Assembly: GCA_963555705.1 (NCBI GenBank)
Contig: OY743189.1
Coordinates: 8,511,501 to 8,575,500, forward strand
DNA length: 64,000 nucleotides
Reading direction: 5' to 3'
DNA from: Ligustrum vulgare
Taxonomy: Eukaryota > Streptophyta > Magnoliopsida > Lamiales > Oleaceae
This document shows positions 10,389-22,416 of this stretch, piece after piece. The stretch's first letter is position 1. The number at the start of each line of letters is the position of its first letter. Position numbers and translations under genes: made by a program. The notes beneath the pieces were generated by a model. The model saw only the letters and a list, made by a program, of their open reading frames with translations, did not search any database and had not been told where the DNA came from.

Positions 10389-11861
10389 TGATAAGTGTAT
10401 TTTATAAACTTATTTATATATATAAATTAGAATAATTCATTGTTATTCTTGAATAAATTCCAAATTATTGTTTTCTATTTGTTGCATTGCAGACATATTC
10501 CCAAATTCATAAGAACGAAGCATTGGAGTGAAATCATGCACAATTGGAAGTCATTTGGAGCTAAAAAGGAAAAAAAAAAAAGATATTAATGTTGTTAACC
10601 GGGAATTCCAAGAGGAGTAAGTAGAAGAAATCAAAGTTTGAGAGCTAAATTGAAGAGGGATTGAAGTTTGAAAGAAGAATTGAAGTGTTTTGAAAGTTCA
10701 AGGACTAAATTATCGCAATCAGAAGATGAAGGATTCATGTGCAAATAAAGTTTAGGAACCTACTTAAACGTACAAGAAAAATAAAATTGCACCGGAATAG
10801 TTGTACTGCACGGCCACGACCTTTTCACTCGGTGACTGTGCGACCATATGCCATTCCAACATAATCCATTTTTGGTCTACTGCGCGACGACCAACATTTG
10901 TACCGCGTGTTCGTGCAGTTATCCGACCTAATGGGAAAAAAGCCCATGCGTGTTTTCAAGTTTTGTTTTACCTAGGTTTCATGAAAATCTATATAGAGAA
11001 TTTTTCATGCACAAGAAGAGGGTCTTTGCACACATATTCAAGAGGCATAATTTAAGTTTCTATCATCAAGATCTTGGAGGCATAATTGGAGGCAAAGGCG
11101 TGATCATAGAAGATTAGCAACGAGGAACAACTTCTTGGTGCAAGAGTTCTCTTCTTGTTAATTTGATTTACTCATGATGTTTAGCTTTGATTATTACTGC
11201 ATTTTTATTATTTCTATGATGAACAACTAAACTATTTTTTGGAATTAACGATGTAACATAGTTTTCCGCTTTTAATTACATTTTTCAAATTTTAAGTATT
11301 GATTGCATGTGATGGTTTTATTTTGTGATTAATGCATGAATTAATTGGTCACTAATTCATTGATTTAATGAGTTATTTTCATAATCTGATAGGTGAGTTA
11401 ATGACCTAGATCTAGGAATAAAATCTAGTAATTGAACGAGCGATAGAGATATACATTTGTTATTGTGATCTTGAATTGAGTTCTTTTATTCCATGCACCT
11501 AATCATTACAATTTGCTATCAAGAAATATGGTTGACTAATTAGGTAGAGTTAATTTAAACTCGATAGGGAAATTTCATATGCATAAGTGAACTCGATCGA
11601 TTACATTAGTAGAGTAAAACTAGAATGGTGGAATTAAAAGTATTAACTGCGTGAATCGTGAAATACCAACTTTTCATTCATTGAGTAAAAGAACACTTCG
11701 ATTTATTATTTATTTGCTTCTAGTTTAATCATTTACTTCACCAAAATCCCATTCTGTAATTATTCAAATAAGAGGAGAATTAGAACACCTTCAGTAGTTA
11801 ATCATAATCCTTCGATAATACAGACTTTTGGTCCACGTATACTTGCGATTAGCACACATCA
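10389..11861 (+). repeat. Athila-like 5' LTR
   Basis: Starts TGATAAGTGTATTTTATAAA and ends CACACATCA. Contains the two GC-rich inverted modules (10806-10843 and 10880-10919) and a TATATAG box at about 10990. Closely related in layout to the LTRs at 43325, 46785, 54389, 59032 and 61205. The ORF at 10801-11055 is LTR sequence. Confidence 0.85.
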
Positions 11862-11867
11862 GATTTT

Positions 11868-11885
11868 TGATGTCATTGTCTAGGA
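11868..11885 (+). promoter_or_regulatory. Degenerate primer binding site (tRNA-Asp type)
   Basis: TGATGTCATTGTCTAGGA matches the tRNA-Asp 3'-end complement TGGCGCCGTTGCCGGGGA at 11 of 18 positions; six of the seven changes are C-to-T or G-to-A. Position just inside the LTR fits. Confidence 0.7.
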
Positions 11886-11955
11886 CATCATTTAATTTTT
11901 GCTTTAGTTTGAATTTTACGTTGCGCACTTTATTTTTATCATTTTATTTTAGCTC

Positions 11956-13510
11956 ATGTTAAGGAGATCTAAAAATTGTGATTTGCTTCCTTTTGATTCA
12001 GAAACTGAGCGCAGTTTGAGACAAAGCGTAAATAGCAGTTGTAAGCAGCTCAGCAAATAAATTTGAGAATGGCAGCAGACGGGGTTTCAAATAATCTGGT
12101 GATTCCTAACAATCCTTTGATTCCTAACAATCAACCAAATGAGGTACTTAAGTAGTAGCCTCAAGTTTTATGAACATGACCATTAACAAAAATACATTAT
12201 CCTGCTTATGGGAAATAGCATAACTTACATGGTACCACTAGCGGTACCAACCAACAATTATGATATCAAAACTTCATTGATTTCAATGATCCAACACTCA
12301 ACAATATTCCATGGACTACCTTTTGAAGATCCCCATGCACATTTAAGAGTTTTTCAAGAAATATGTGACATGCAGCGTATGAATGGAGTTCTAGTAGAAG
12401 CAGTCAAGATGAAGTTATTCTCATTCTCTCTAGCAGACAATGCTAAAGCTTGGTATTACTCGTTGCTAGCTAACTCAACCACGTCATGGACTATATTGAA
12501 ACAAAAATTTGTGGATAAGTTCTTTCCATCGGGCATCGGGCCGAATGTCAAAGCTAAGGAGGGAAATATTTGCCTTTAATCAACAGCAAGGAGAATCGAT
12601 ATTTGAAGTTTGAGAGAGGTTCAATGAATTGCTCAGGCAATGCCCAAAACATGGCATATCTGATTGGATATTGGTTCAACGATTCTACAATGGTTTGACT
12701 TATGTAAATAAGAGGCATGCAGATTCAACTGCGTGTGGATCATTGATGGATTTAACTTATGAGGAAGCATCAACAATTTCAAAAAAATGGCAGCTAATAG
12801 TTACCAGTGGTAATCACATCGAGCAATGCAAAAGACTGGGGGGATTCTTGAAGTAGATGGACTCACTAAGCTGAATGCAAAAGTTGATGCTTTGGTGAAG
12901 AGATTGGATAGTATAGGGAAGCAGCCAGTTCATGTTGTTCAAGCACATCAGGTTTGTGATATTTACTTTGAAAATCATGGTGTCCAAGAGTGTCCTGCTA
13001 CTATTTAATATTAGACGGTTGTGTAGTAAGCAAATTACTAGGGGAATAATCAAATGCAAAAAAGACCATACTCTCAGACATACATACAACCACGAGTGGA
13101 GGAAACATCCCAACTTTTCCTAGTCAAACAATCAGCATGTTCAAAATTCACCAGGTTTTCAACAGCAACAACAATAGCAAAAGCAGCAACGGTTTAGATG
13201 ACACTAGAGGAGAATATGGATATAATAGTGCAGCTTGTAAAAAGTCAACAAGATATGTTGCAAACTCAACAGGTAAAAAATCAAAGGGCTGAAGAATCAA
13301 GTGGGTCAACTGGCAGTGAAAAGGATAGAAAGATAGCCTGGATAGTTGCCTAGTAATACTGAGACCAACCTAAGGGAGAATGTTGCTACAATTACTGCTT
13401 GAAGCGTGGTTTAGTTAAAAGAAGTTCAAATGGAGAATTCTAACCAAGTTGTTTAGGAAAAGAAAGAGGAGAGGCCAAAGGAGAAAAATAAATTTGAAGA
13501 AGGGAAGAAG
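11956..13510 (+). pseudogene. gag: Athila-like gag (broken)
   Basis: Capsid/nucleocapsid precursor of the element. The start (ATG at 11956) reads MLRRSKNCDLLPFDSETERS, nearly the same as the gag start at 62795. The retrotransposon gag core lies at 12208-12579 (FHGLPFEDPHAHLRVFQEIC, then KMKLFSFSLADNAKAWYYSL and a W...KFVDKFFP block). A frameshift near 12570 moves similarity to 12629-12856 (CPKHGISDWILVQRFYNGL). The zinc knuckle near 12955 reads CDIYFENHGVQEC, with the second Cys changed to Tyr. Many stops lie between the blocks. Confidence 0.85.
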
Positions 13511-14340
13511 ACCACAGTTGAGGAGAAGACAGTAAAGCAGCAAGTGAATGCTTATGTTCCCCCTATTCCATATCCTCAAAGGGCAAAGAAGAATAATGAA
13601 GACTATCAGTTTTCCAAATTTTTAAAGTTGTTGAGGAAGTTGCATATCAACATTCCTTTCATTGAGACAATAAAGGAGATCTTGAGCTATTCGAGGTTTT
13701 TAAGGGAGGAGATGACTAAGAAGAAGAGGCTCGAAGATTGTGATACTGTATCTTTAAATGAAGAGTGCAGTGCAATCCTTCAAAATAAACTACCAGCAAA
13801 ACTGAAAGATCCTGGGAGTTTCTCTATCCCTTTTTTAATTCATGATTTAAAATTTAACAAAGCTTTGTGTGATTTAGGATCAAGCATTAATTTGATGCCT
13901 CTCTCTGTCTACAATAAATTGAACTTAGGAGATCTTAAACCAAAGACAGTTATGTTACAACTAGCTGATAGATCCATTAGATACTCGTAAGAGGTGATTG
14001 AAGATGTGCTAGTCAAGACTCACAAATTTGTGTTCCCAGCTGATTTCGTAATCTCGAATATGGAGGAAGATGAAAAGATGCCATTGATTTTAGGAAGACC
14101 ATTCCTGAAAACTGCATGAGCCTTGATTGGTGTTGAAAAAAGGGAGGTGATATTTTGGATGGAAGAAGATAATGTTACATTTAACCTTATACAAATGGAG
14201 AACAATGATCCCAATCTCGAAAATTGCTGAAGGATTGAAGTGGAATCAATTTTGAAAACCAAAAGGGAGTTTAACCAAGAAGCCTCGGGGTGCATGAAGA
14301 ACAAATCCAAAAAAAGAGACATTGTATCAAAATCCTATCT
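13511..14340 (+). pseudogene. Athila-like aspartic protease (broken)
   Basis: The open run 13544-13990 gives KFLKLLRKLHINIPFIE, SLNEECSAIL, LPAKLKDPGSFSIPF and the retropepsin-like active-site stretch ALCDLGSSINLMPLSVY, then LQLADRS. The frame stops at TAA (13987) but homology continues ([16 protein letters not shown], then [13 protein letters not shown] to about 14118, followed by TGA). A homologous protease lies at 60517-60990. In complete Athila elements RT would follow; here a conserved non-coding box appears instead. Confidence 0.8.
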
Positions 14341-17300
14341 TGAACAACCTTGAGGAAATCTATCAAAATTCGAGCTTTAGACTATAATCGGAGCGCTTGT
14401 TGGGAGGCAACCCAACCTTATATCCTTTCATCTTTTATGCTTTCTTTAATGTTTTATTGGTAATTTACGATTTAACTGTTTTGTTTGTTTTTGTAGTCAT
14501 CATATAGTTATCATTTTTCTTGGCCTTGCATTCTTTGCATCACATTATGGAGTTATCACAAGCATGTTCATTGTTTGCATAGTTCGAGCATCAATTCCAT
14601 CATGAATTTATGGCTTTAAAGGTGAAAGCATGAGATGATGCATATTGTCATTCAAAAGCATGTTCATTTCATTGAAGTTTTGGTCTTCATTGCATGCTTA
14701 AATTGTAGTGTTAAATCATAAACACAAGCATGATACTTTAGTTCAATACATGAGTAAAGTATAGGTGGTCGAGAGAACAAAGTGTTTTGAAGTAAAAAAA
14801 AATTGAGTTTGAAATTCAAAATTACATAAAAATTGGTTAAAGTCGGTGAATTGTGAGGCCATGCCAATGCTATACATGTTTACAATTAAATAAGCAGAAG
14901 CTACATTTTATAACCACGCGGCCACCAAAATTTCTTCCGCGTGGCCGCATGGTTATCTAGGAAGCAATTCCAAAGGTTTTTAACTTGTAATGGGTATTTT
15001 CACAAAATCATAACTGTCAAACTTATTTTCTCTCCCAAAATTCAAGGTGAGCATAGCATACCACCTAATTTGCATTCATTCACATGAAATTGAACATCTT
15101 ACAAACTTGCATCACATTCACATCTTCCAAAATGTATGAATTTCTTCTCTACTTTGCAATTTTCCAAATTTCTGAGGTTTTCTTGCTTTTATGGAAATTT
15201 TGATTTAATAAATGATTGAGTTGTTGACTAGGTTAGGATTTTGTATTGAATTGATTGTTAAACTTAAGCCAAATTTTTGGGATAACTTCATATCTCAAAT
15301 TCTATGATTTGTCTTTATATTTTTTAGTGCACACCATGTGTTTGTTAAAATGTCCAAGAGAAACTTTAATCGAATTTTCGCAAAATATTTTGAACAAACT
15401 TCATCATTTCATGTTTTACATTGATTATGTGTCATCCACTAATGATTTTTAGCATCACAAGTGAACAAAATTAGATTTGGAATGGTAGGCACATTTAGAG
15501 ACCACATCAATGTCATTGCAAAGCAATATGTATAAATTTCAGCCTGAAGTTACCACTTTGCGTCTTAGTTTCACGACCCTATTGGACTCCAAACGCCTTG
15601 AGTTTTTGATATATTGTAGACCACATTACATATTTTACGTTTCCGAATATGGCTTGAGAAAATTTCGATTTTTCATAGCGATGTCGGGGGCTGAAAAATG
15701 GGTAGTTGGCCATTTTTCTAAACAAATTCAAACTTGTGTTTTGCTTTAATTTGGGGGTGGTGAATAAAGTTTCCTATGATTCCTTGTGATTTTTAATGTT
15801 TCTAATGTACTTGTTTCACTTTTGCGAGGAATACACCAATTGGGAAACATAAAGATTAATATTGGAACAAGAGAAAGCTCTCGAGTGTACATTCAAATGA
15901 AAGCTCCAAAAATTGAAGAACTTGCATCCTCAACGAGGAGTATTTGAACCCCTTTTTAATGTGTTTTTAATTTCATCATCATATCTCTATGACATACATT
16001 GAGGACAATGTATACTTTCTAGTTTGGGATGGAATCTCTTCAATTATTCATTCTTGCTTCACATTCATTCGAGTATTTAGGGATATATTTTTAAAAGAAA
16101 AATTGTTGACATGTTTATTGCCTAGGACATAGTATGGATCAATTTGTGCTTTAGCTTGAATATTGGACAACATCAAAACATGAATTTTATTGACCATCTA
16201 TAACTTGCTTGATTTCATCTTCTTGTGCACATAGCCATTGTTGAATTACTACTTGTGTAGGGATGTGTTTGAGATTTGTGGGGTACATTTATGCAACTTG
16301 AACATAGGAATGCTAGCATGATTCCTAGACATAGATCTTTAGACATCGCGTCCCTAAAATAGAACCAAACAGCTCAAGAAGAAGTTTGACGTGGAATGAT
16401 TAGAATGTGCATGTATTGATCGATTTTGAAGTTCTTGATTTTACACTTTAGTTAAGACAGTTTGGTCAATGTGTATAAACCAAAACTAGCATAAAAATAG
16501 AAAAATACTAAATGTCTTATTCTACTCTTTGTGGCATTTTTTACTCAAGCAAGTAAACTTGTAAGGATGTTAAAAACCTGGCACCCTAAATTCAACTGAA
16601 TTGGGAGTTATCAACCTAAAACTCATTACATGGGTCAATCAAAAAGCTTAAGGGAGAGTGTACTTACACATAAGATAATAAAATATTTTTAAGTTTTTCT
16701 TTGTTTCCTTTGTGACTCTGGTTATTAAGTCTGAGGGGTTCTCTGAACCTGGTTCTCTAAAGTCGTCTGACTTGGAAGTCACCAACTCAAAACTCGCTAA
16801 TGGGGTCACATAGAAAGTAAATGAGAAAAGTATTGCAAAAAGATGATAAAAGACAGGGATAATAAAAAGAAAAAAACTTGCACATATAATAAAATTGCAT
16901 GGTATAAGCCTTGTTGACTGAAACTGTGGAGATTAAAGTTGTAGAATTTGGGATTGCTTACATTGAACTCTTATGCATGCATATTTCTAATTCTGACTAT
17001 CTTGTGTAGAAAAATACAATGAAAAATGTTTAGAAACCACGATAGACAAAACCAGGGATGTGAGAGAAAAACAGTTAGTTGTGATCATCCATGAGCGATG
17101 AAAGTAAAATCATTAGGTTCTTATAGGTTGACATAATGGGATTTGGGCTTAATTGTGCATAATAAGCTACACAGTGATAAGTATGCGTTTAACTTTGGTT
17201 ATTCACACGTACACATGAAAAGCTTACATGAGATAACTAGACTTATTTACTATGTTGTTCAAGACTCTATACTAAACTACGAGGTGATTTGGATTATTGA

Positions 17301-17414
17301 GGCATATAGTAAGCATGTTAACATAACAAAAATAATTTTTAATTTTCTATTTTGATTTATCTATTTCATTCTACATTGTTCAAGGACGAACAATAATTCT
17401 AGTTTAAGAGTATG
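14341..17414 (+). other. Athila-like 3' region without recognisable gene
   Basis: Opens with the box CTTGTTGGGAGGCAACCCA (14396-14414), also found at 49176-49194. A GC-rich inverted module lies at 14914-14950. Long blocks are shared with 49200-54388 and 57885-59031. ORFs (15255, 15510, 17143) are not similar between the copies and look fortuitous. Ends with the T/G-rich stretch before the 3' LTR. Confidence 0.7.
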
Positions 17415-17726
17415 TGACAAGTGTATTTTGTACACTTATTTATATATCTGGATTAGAATAATTCATTGTCATTCTTGAATAAATTCGACATAATTGTTTT
17501 CTATTTGTTTTCATTCATTGATTAAAATCACACTTTGATTTATTGTTTATTTGAGTCTAATTTAATCATTTAGTTCACCAAAATCTCATTATGTAGTTAT
17601 TCAAATAAGGCAAGAATTAAAACACGTTTGGTAGTTAATCACAATCCTTATGAAACGATAATCCGGAATTTTGGTCCACTTTATTACTTGGATGTGACAT
17701 TGTACACTTGCGATTAGCACACATTA
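17415..17726 (+). repeat. Athila-like 3' LTR with a 1.2-kb internal deletion
   Basis: The first ~100 bp match the 5' LTR start (TGACAAGTGTATTTTGTACA) and the last ~210 bp match its end (TTCACCAAAATC..., ACACTTGCGATTAGCACACA). The 5' LTR segment of about 10490-11690 has no counterpart, so the middle was deleted. Followed directly by the GACCT TSD. Confidence 0.85.
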
Positions 17727-17731
17727 GACCT

Positions 17732-17796
17732 CTCTGGAAAACCTTTGCCCAATCCTTGGAACACGAAGCATGTCCAACGTTATTTCCAAAAAGTGA
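17732..17796 (+). pseudogene. Tat pol C-terminal end (third segment)
   Basis: Reads SGKPLPNPWNTKHVQRYFQK and then TGA, continuing AYKIEDL from 10388 in frame once the Athila-like element and one GACCT are removed. A PWN-type end is usual for Tat/Ogre pol. Confidence 0.85.
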
Positions 17797-18002
17797 ATTG
17801 TATTGGATGTATGAGATACGCTCATTATTTTCCAAACTATGAAATGAATGTCTTCTTTCCTATTTTACATTGATTAAATTACAAATTATGCCCAAGAGAC
17901 CTCCATTATTAGACACAGACTCATTGTTTTGAAAAACACGTCCTAGTCTTACAGTCATGAAATAACACTTGTTAACAAATTATAGTCCGAGAAACCCTTA
18001 AA

Positions 18003-18285
18003 GTGTTAACTCCTGTTAATTCTTGTCGAAATGACATGGTTCCAAAAGCCCAATCATTTATTAACTCTGGTCGATTCTTGTCAAAACGACATGGCTCCAG
18101 AAGCCCAATTATTTATCGGCTAAATCTTGTGAAAATGACATGGCTCCAAAAGCCCAATCATTTATTAACTCTGGTCGATTCCTGTAGAAAATACATGGCT
18201 CTAGAAGCCCAATTATTTATTGAATCTAGCTAAATATTTTAGTAATGACATGACCTCAGAAACCCATGAACATTAGCTCCATCAT
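18003..18285. repeat. Tandem repeat of about 50-60 bp in the Tat 3'UTR
   Basis: Five degenerate units with cores like ATGACATGGCTCCAAAAGCC and CCCAATTATTTAT. Units begin near 18003, 18062, 18118, 18168 and 18227. Lies between pol and the antisense ORF, where Tat elements typically carry tandem arrays. The ORF at 18003-18233 is just the array. Confidence 0.85.
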
Positions 18286-18813
18286 AAAATGTGTTACAGT
18301 TGCGCAATTACAAATTAAGGTCTCATAGACCAAAATTATCGAGTCCATATTTGATGTGTTGAAATAACACCATTACAATCTTACTCCAAAACTGAAACAT
18401 TTGTTTAAATGAAAATATAAAATTCGGTAGTCGGTACTACAGACTTCAACTAGGGACTGTTTTATTATTTGTTCATATAAGAGGTCAATATCTTTACAGA
18501 AAGGTAACCAAGTTATAAAATCTTGTTCTAACCGAAAGCACCTCAGCATGACAGTACGAGCCCTAATTAAAGACTCCCTAGTGGGTGAAAGCCTATACTC
18601 TTCTTCAACCCAATCTAACCAACATAAATAACTATCGTAACTTAGATTTTATGGACTATCATTCATATCATTATTTGCAAATAATGTATGAAAATTAAAA
18701 TAGCTTTTCATTAGAAAGTTTGTTGCCATTATAGAATCACAAAATGATTACTAAATAAAAACCTATGTAAAATAAGGGAGCCGGGGGGGGGGGGGATCAT
18801 TGGCAGGGGCGTT
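18286..18813. other. Tat 3'UTR, no gene
   Basis: No coding signal. Contains a run of 13 G at 18783-18795 just beyond the stop of the antisense ORF. Confidence 0.6.
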
Positions 18814-20375
18814 CTAATTTTCTTCTTCAGCATCTCTAGGGTAAGGATAGTAGGCCTCTATAGTAGAAAGATCTAAATATGGATACTGCTCCTTCACATC
18901 CATGAGAGCCATCCGAGTCCCAGTGTTTCCAAAGAACTTCTGTATCACCTTGTACTCCTTGGTGTTCTCAAAGTATCCTTGAAATTTTGGACATCTTCAG
19001 CTACCTTAGTCTCAACACTCTCTTATGCCTCTAGTCGAGCTTTCTTCTCCCTCTCCAAATCCTCTATGAGTCCCACCACCTTCTCCATCAGGCTGTTCTT
19101 CTCAACATTTGCTCTATCAAGGACCATAGAAGTTACTATTTGAGCCTGGACCACATGATCGAACTTCTTTAAGAAATTGGATACATCTTCCTTTGCAGCA
19201 GCTAGGTTCGGCTTCAACATTTCATTATCTTCCTTCAGGTGCCTTGAAAAATTCCTCTCCCGTTAGAGAGTTTTACGGGTTTCCCTCAAAGAGTCACGGA
19301 GTTCATTTATCTGCTTCACCATGTTATTAGTATTTTAATGGGAATATTCAACATTTTTCTTCAGTCATTCCTTCTCTTGAATAGAGGACTCCACCTCATT
19401 AATCAAGGATAGAGCTCTAAAATTCATGGCTTTAGCAACGAGCAACCTTTGGACATGAGAACTATTTTAGGAGTAAACCTGCTACCCCTCAGACAAAATT
19501 GCTCCATGACAAGAGCAGCTCTAGCAAATGGAGAGGATTTGGTTGCCAAAAGGTTACGGTCCAAGCTGGCATCCCTTGGAAATATGCTAGCTTTGATTTG
19601 GCTAAGCTCATTAGCCACTGTCGATGTAACATCACGATTCACTCTAGGTAGAGAAATTGTTTGCTCTAATTTATTTGATGGCTCCAGGGTCTTAACAGAT
19701 GAATAAACCCTGGAAGTGTCAGCCTCGAAAGAACTATCTTTTCCCTTTTTTAATCTATTTAGTGGGGACAACTCAGATTCCCCACTAACTGAAATTCCAT
19801 CACATCAACGACATCATCCTCTTTTCCTTTGTCTACAAAGGTCCGGTTGGATTTTTTTCTCTTCCTTTTGATTTGATCTCCTTTACATCTCCTTGTCTGA
19901 AGTTTGTTTGGAGCCATGCCCTTTCTTAATAGCCACAAATTGTTGAGCAGAGGATGATGGAATTGGAAGGGTTAGTTGTGGGAAAGCAAAAGTCCCAATT
20001 GGAGCTGTAAAGGCCTATGTTGCCTTCTTGGAAGCCACAACTTGTAAACGAAGAAGCTCGGTCTTCTGATTTCTCTCATCCTCACCCTAGGATTTTGGAA
20101 CCCGAGGGATCTTCCTAGCTATAAGACCACTTAGCGATACTTTGGAAAATTCTTTGGAGCCTATATATATACAACACAAAGTCAAGAAACAAAAATTACC
20201 AAGAAAAGGCTCAAAATGCCGGAAAGGACAAGTAACTTACACATTGTACTCATAAGCCCGTACTTCACAGACAACTTGTTCATCGTAATAACTTCCTAGA
20301 AGGTGGCGCTGTAGGCAAATATCTTCTTCACCACAGCCAAGTTTTCCTCATGGAGAAGATGCTCATACACTTGTC
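18814..20375 (-). pseudogene. Antisense ORF of the Tat element (extra gene), broken, with intron
   Basis: Coding sense opposite to pol, between the 3'UTR repeats and the LTR. The last exon ends at a TAG (18814-18816) after FGNTGTRMALMDVKEQYPYL and IEAYYPYPRDAEEEN. An upstream stretch (19220-19023) is rich in Lys/Glu/Leu, coiled-coil-like (SLMEKVVGLIEDLEREKKAR). Another open block is 19771-19424. The first visible exon starts after a TTTTTACAG acceptor at 20376 (GQVYEHLLHEENLAVVKKIF), contains one TAG, and ends at a GTAAGT donor (20240). Extra antisense ORFs at this place are known in Tat elements; their function is unknown. Stops and frameshifts mark it as dead. Confidence 0.65.
20161..20240 (-). 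other. Predicted 80-bp intron in the antisense ORF
   Basis: On the minus strand it runs from GTAAGT (20240) to TATATATATAG (20161), T-rich before the acceptor. The exons on both sides keep coding character (...VKYGLMSTM and APKNFPKY). Confidence 0.6.
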
Positions 20376-20473
20376 CTGTAAAAATCAAGGGGTGTTACAC
20401 ACAAATATTAAAACACAAAAGAGCATCATGCAGAACACTCATTTACATTAAGGCATAAAAAACTCACACGAGT

Positions 20474-20493
20474 AAGAAAAAGGTTAGGAGAAA
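20474..20493 (+). promoter_or_regulatory. Polypurine tract of the Tat element
   Basis: AAGAAAAAGGTTAGGAGAAA lies directly before the LTR start TGTCAC, the normal place for plus-strand priming. Confidence 0.7.
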
Positions 20494-20858
20494 TGTCACT
20501 TCATAAAGGGATGGGGTTCTGCCACATGTAAAGAATAACAAGTGTCACATTCTTAAACAACTCGTCTTATAAATAGATTGCAATTTCCACAAAGAAAGAG
20601 GTTAGTAATTCTACGTATTACACACAATACACATACTCTCGATCCTCTCTCTCTCTCTCTTCTACATACTTATTTCTCACATCCAATTATATTTACTCAT
20701 AATGAGTCATGACTTGAGCGTCAGAGTACAAATAAGAGCCACCCTAGATTCCTTTGTCAATTGGCCTCAGTTGCCCAAGTGCACAAGAAAGCCTACGTAT
20801 TTAAGAGGCAGGAGCTAAATCGTGTTAATCCAAGGTCAAACCGGATTTTGTGGTCAAC
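20494..20858 (+). repeat. Tat 3' LTR (end approximate)
   Basis: Starts TGTCACTTC after the polypurine tract. TATAAATAG at about 20570, a (CT)n tract at 20643-20661, then ACTTGAGCGTCAGAGTAC, a block typical of Tat LTRs just after the transcription start. The right end is placed at a CA near 20858 by position only. No matching 5' LTR exists in the window. Confidence 0.7.
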
Positions 20859-21576
20859 ATACTCAAACAAGGGCTTAATCTTGCCTATCAAATTTATTTC
20901 CTAAGTTGCACTTGAACGAATGAACTAATTAAATCAATTTATCTCTTTTGAATTCAAATCAATCTCATTTGGTTCAGTCTACTCACTTTATCTTTATATA
21001 AACCTGAATAAGCATCAACTAAATGCAGTAAATCACTTAGAAATTCAATTAAAGACCCCAATAATTGTAACAATGTATATAGTTTTTGTTATCGAATTTT
21101 ACTATATGGTTTAAATTTGTAACTCACGTTTCATTTTGTTATAATTCACAAATCATAAATTTATTATCAAGTAATTCAAGCATTCAAAAAAATAAATAAA
21201 TCAATTCATGTACCAATTAAGTATGCATATTATAGAATTGAAATTGAATATTCACATTAATAAGTTCACGTCGTTATTATTACCAGCTATTGATTTAGTT
21301 AAGAGGATTGATCTGATGCGAATAATATGAAACCCACCCCACTATGCGGTGGGTGGTTGTTGGATATGGGTAGGGCCCATTTCCATCGACCTATAGGAGG
21401 TGTGAGTTTTATAGTAAACCCACTATAGGTTTTAGAATTTTTTTTTTCCCCCTTCCTTCCTTTTAGTTAAACACCGCGAAGGAATGAAACACGGAAATTA
21501 ATTGGAATACATCACAAACAACTTATAGGAAAAACGAGAAAAAAGATAATCTTGCACCAAGATCACCTTCCCTCTA
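20859..21576. other. Intergenic, no gene seen
   Basis: AT-rich. A short hairpin (ACCCACCCCACTATGCGGTGGGTGG region, about 21332-21356) is the only structure noted. Confidence 0.5.
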
Positions 21577-22165
21577 ACCTTTTTATTCTCTCTTCTCCTT
21601 TATTGCTCTTATCTTTTTATTGTTTAATTTGACATAAATTAAGTTTTTAAATAGTGCCTAAATCCCCTTGAAAACCAGGGACCAAAATATCCCAAAAAAT
21701 AACAATTGAAAAAGAAGCAAAAATATAGTAGGACACACCACAGTTAGACAGTGGGATATAGGTGTTCACCGTGAACATTAGTCTGCAAATCGTGGTCACA
21801 TCTTTCCAACTTCGAGAATTTTTTTTGGTCCATTAAAGTTTCTAGTACGATTTTAGTCGTTTTAGATTCAAATTCTTCAATATTGATTTCACAACTACCA
21901 AAAGTTTCCACATTGGTCCTTCAATAAGTTCTTGATTTGGTCCTCAATTGAAATTTCCTTCAATTGCTCTGTTAATAATTCCCATAAAACTCGTAACATC
22001 ATGAAAATCTTCAATTGCTTAAAACCAACACTATACACTCTCAAAATGTATGCTTCAAGTACTTCCAAGTTCCAAATACTACGTTTTATATGTGATGGCA
22101 ATATTTATACTAAATTAAATAGAAATTTGCTCATTTTGCAAAAGGTTTATTGCAATATTTATTTC
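21577..22165. repeat. Duplicated non-coding block, copy 1
   Basis: Matches 25396-26075 over most of its length: TTTTTAAATAGTGCCTAAAT, GGACACACCACAG, GGGATATAGGTGTTCACCGT, GCAAATCGTGGTCACATC. Its last part (ATATTTATACTAAATTAA, GAAATTTGCTCATTTTGCAA) also matches 27420-27470. Direct orientation, so a segmental duplication of sequence now upstream of the BBE-like gene. Confidence 0.85.
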
Positions 22166-22416
22166 AGGCTTTTGCAACATTAAAAAAAAGCTATTGAAAG
22201 TTTTTTCTCTACTACCATACTGAGATTTACAATACTTGCCAAACACTGCAAAAATCTACTTTTGTTATAGTGGAAATCTTCCTAAATTTCTTGATAAGAT
22301 AAAATGGCATATATAATTTTCACTTGCTCTTGTATAAACTAATGTTCATATCTGCCACGTCTCATCTGCACAAACTAATTTACATGTTCCAGTGAATGGT
22401 TGAAAGGTGTCAAGAA

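Larger units (their letters stand above)
10389..17726 (+). mobile_element. Athila-like Ty3/gypsy element, TSD GACCT, non-autonomous
   Basis: 5' LTR 10389-11861, PBS-like site for tRNA-Asp, gag, protease, 3-kb 3' region, deleted 3' LTR 17415-17726. GACCT flanks both ends (10384-10388 and 17727-17731). Removing the element restores the Tat pol end. No RT, RNase H or integrase similarity is present between protease and 3' region, so copying would depend on a partner element. Stops in gag and protease show that this copy is inactive. Confidence 0.85.
3675..20858 (+). mobile_element. Tat-lineage Ty3/gypsy retrotransposon, 5' truncated, three nested insertions
   Basis: Order: RT, degenerate RNase H, second (archaeal-type) RNase H, integrase, 3'UTR with tandem repeats, antisense ORF, polypurine tract, LTR. 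Two RNase H domains, a 3'UTR tandem array and an antisense gene are known marks of the Tat lineage. The pol end (motif LPNPWN) also fits Tat. 5' LTR, gag and protease are absent; the element begins at the inner edge of the solo LTR at 2213-3674. Foreign sequence occupies 4758-5307, 6804-10226 and 10389-17726. Many stops and frameshifts show the element is long dead. Confidence 0.85.

Noticed and set aside
18783..18795. G-run as a polypurine tract
   Set aside because: Followed by antisense-ORF sequence, not an LTR; the purine tract at 20474-20493 fits better.
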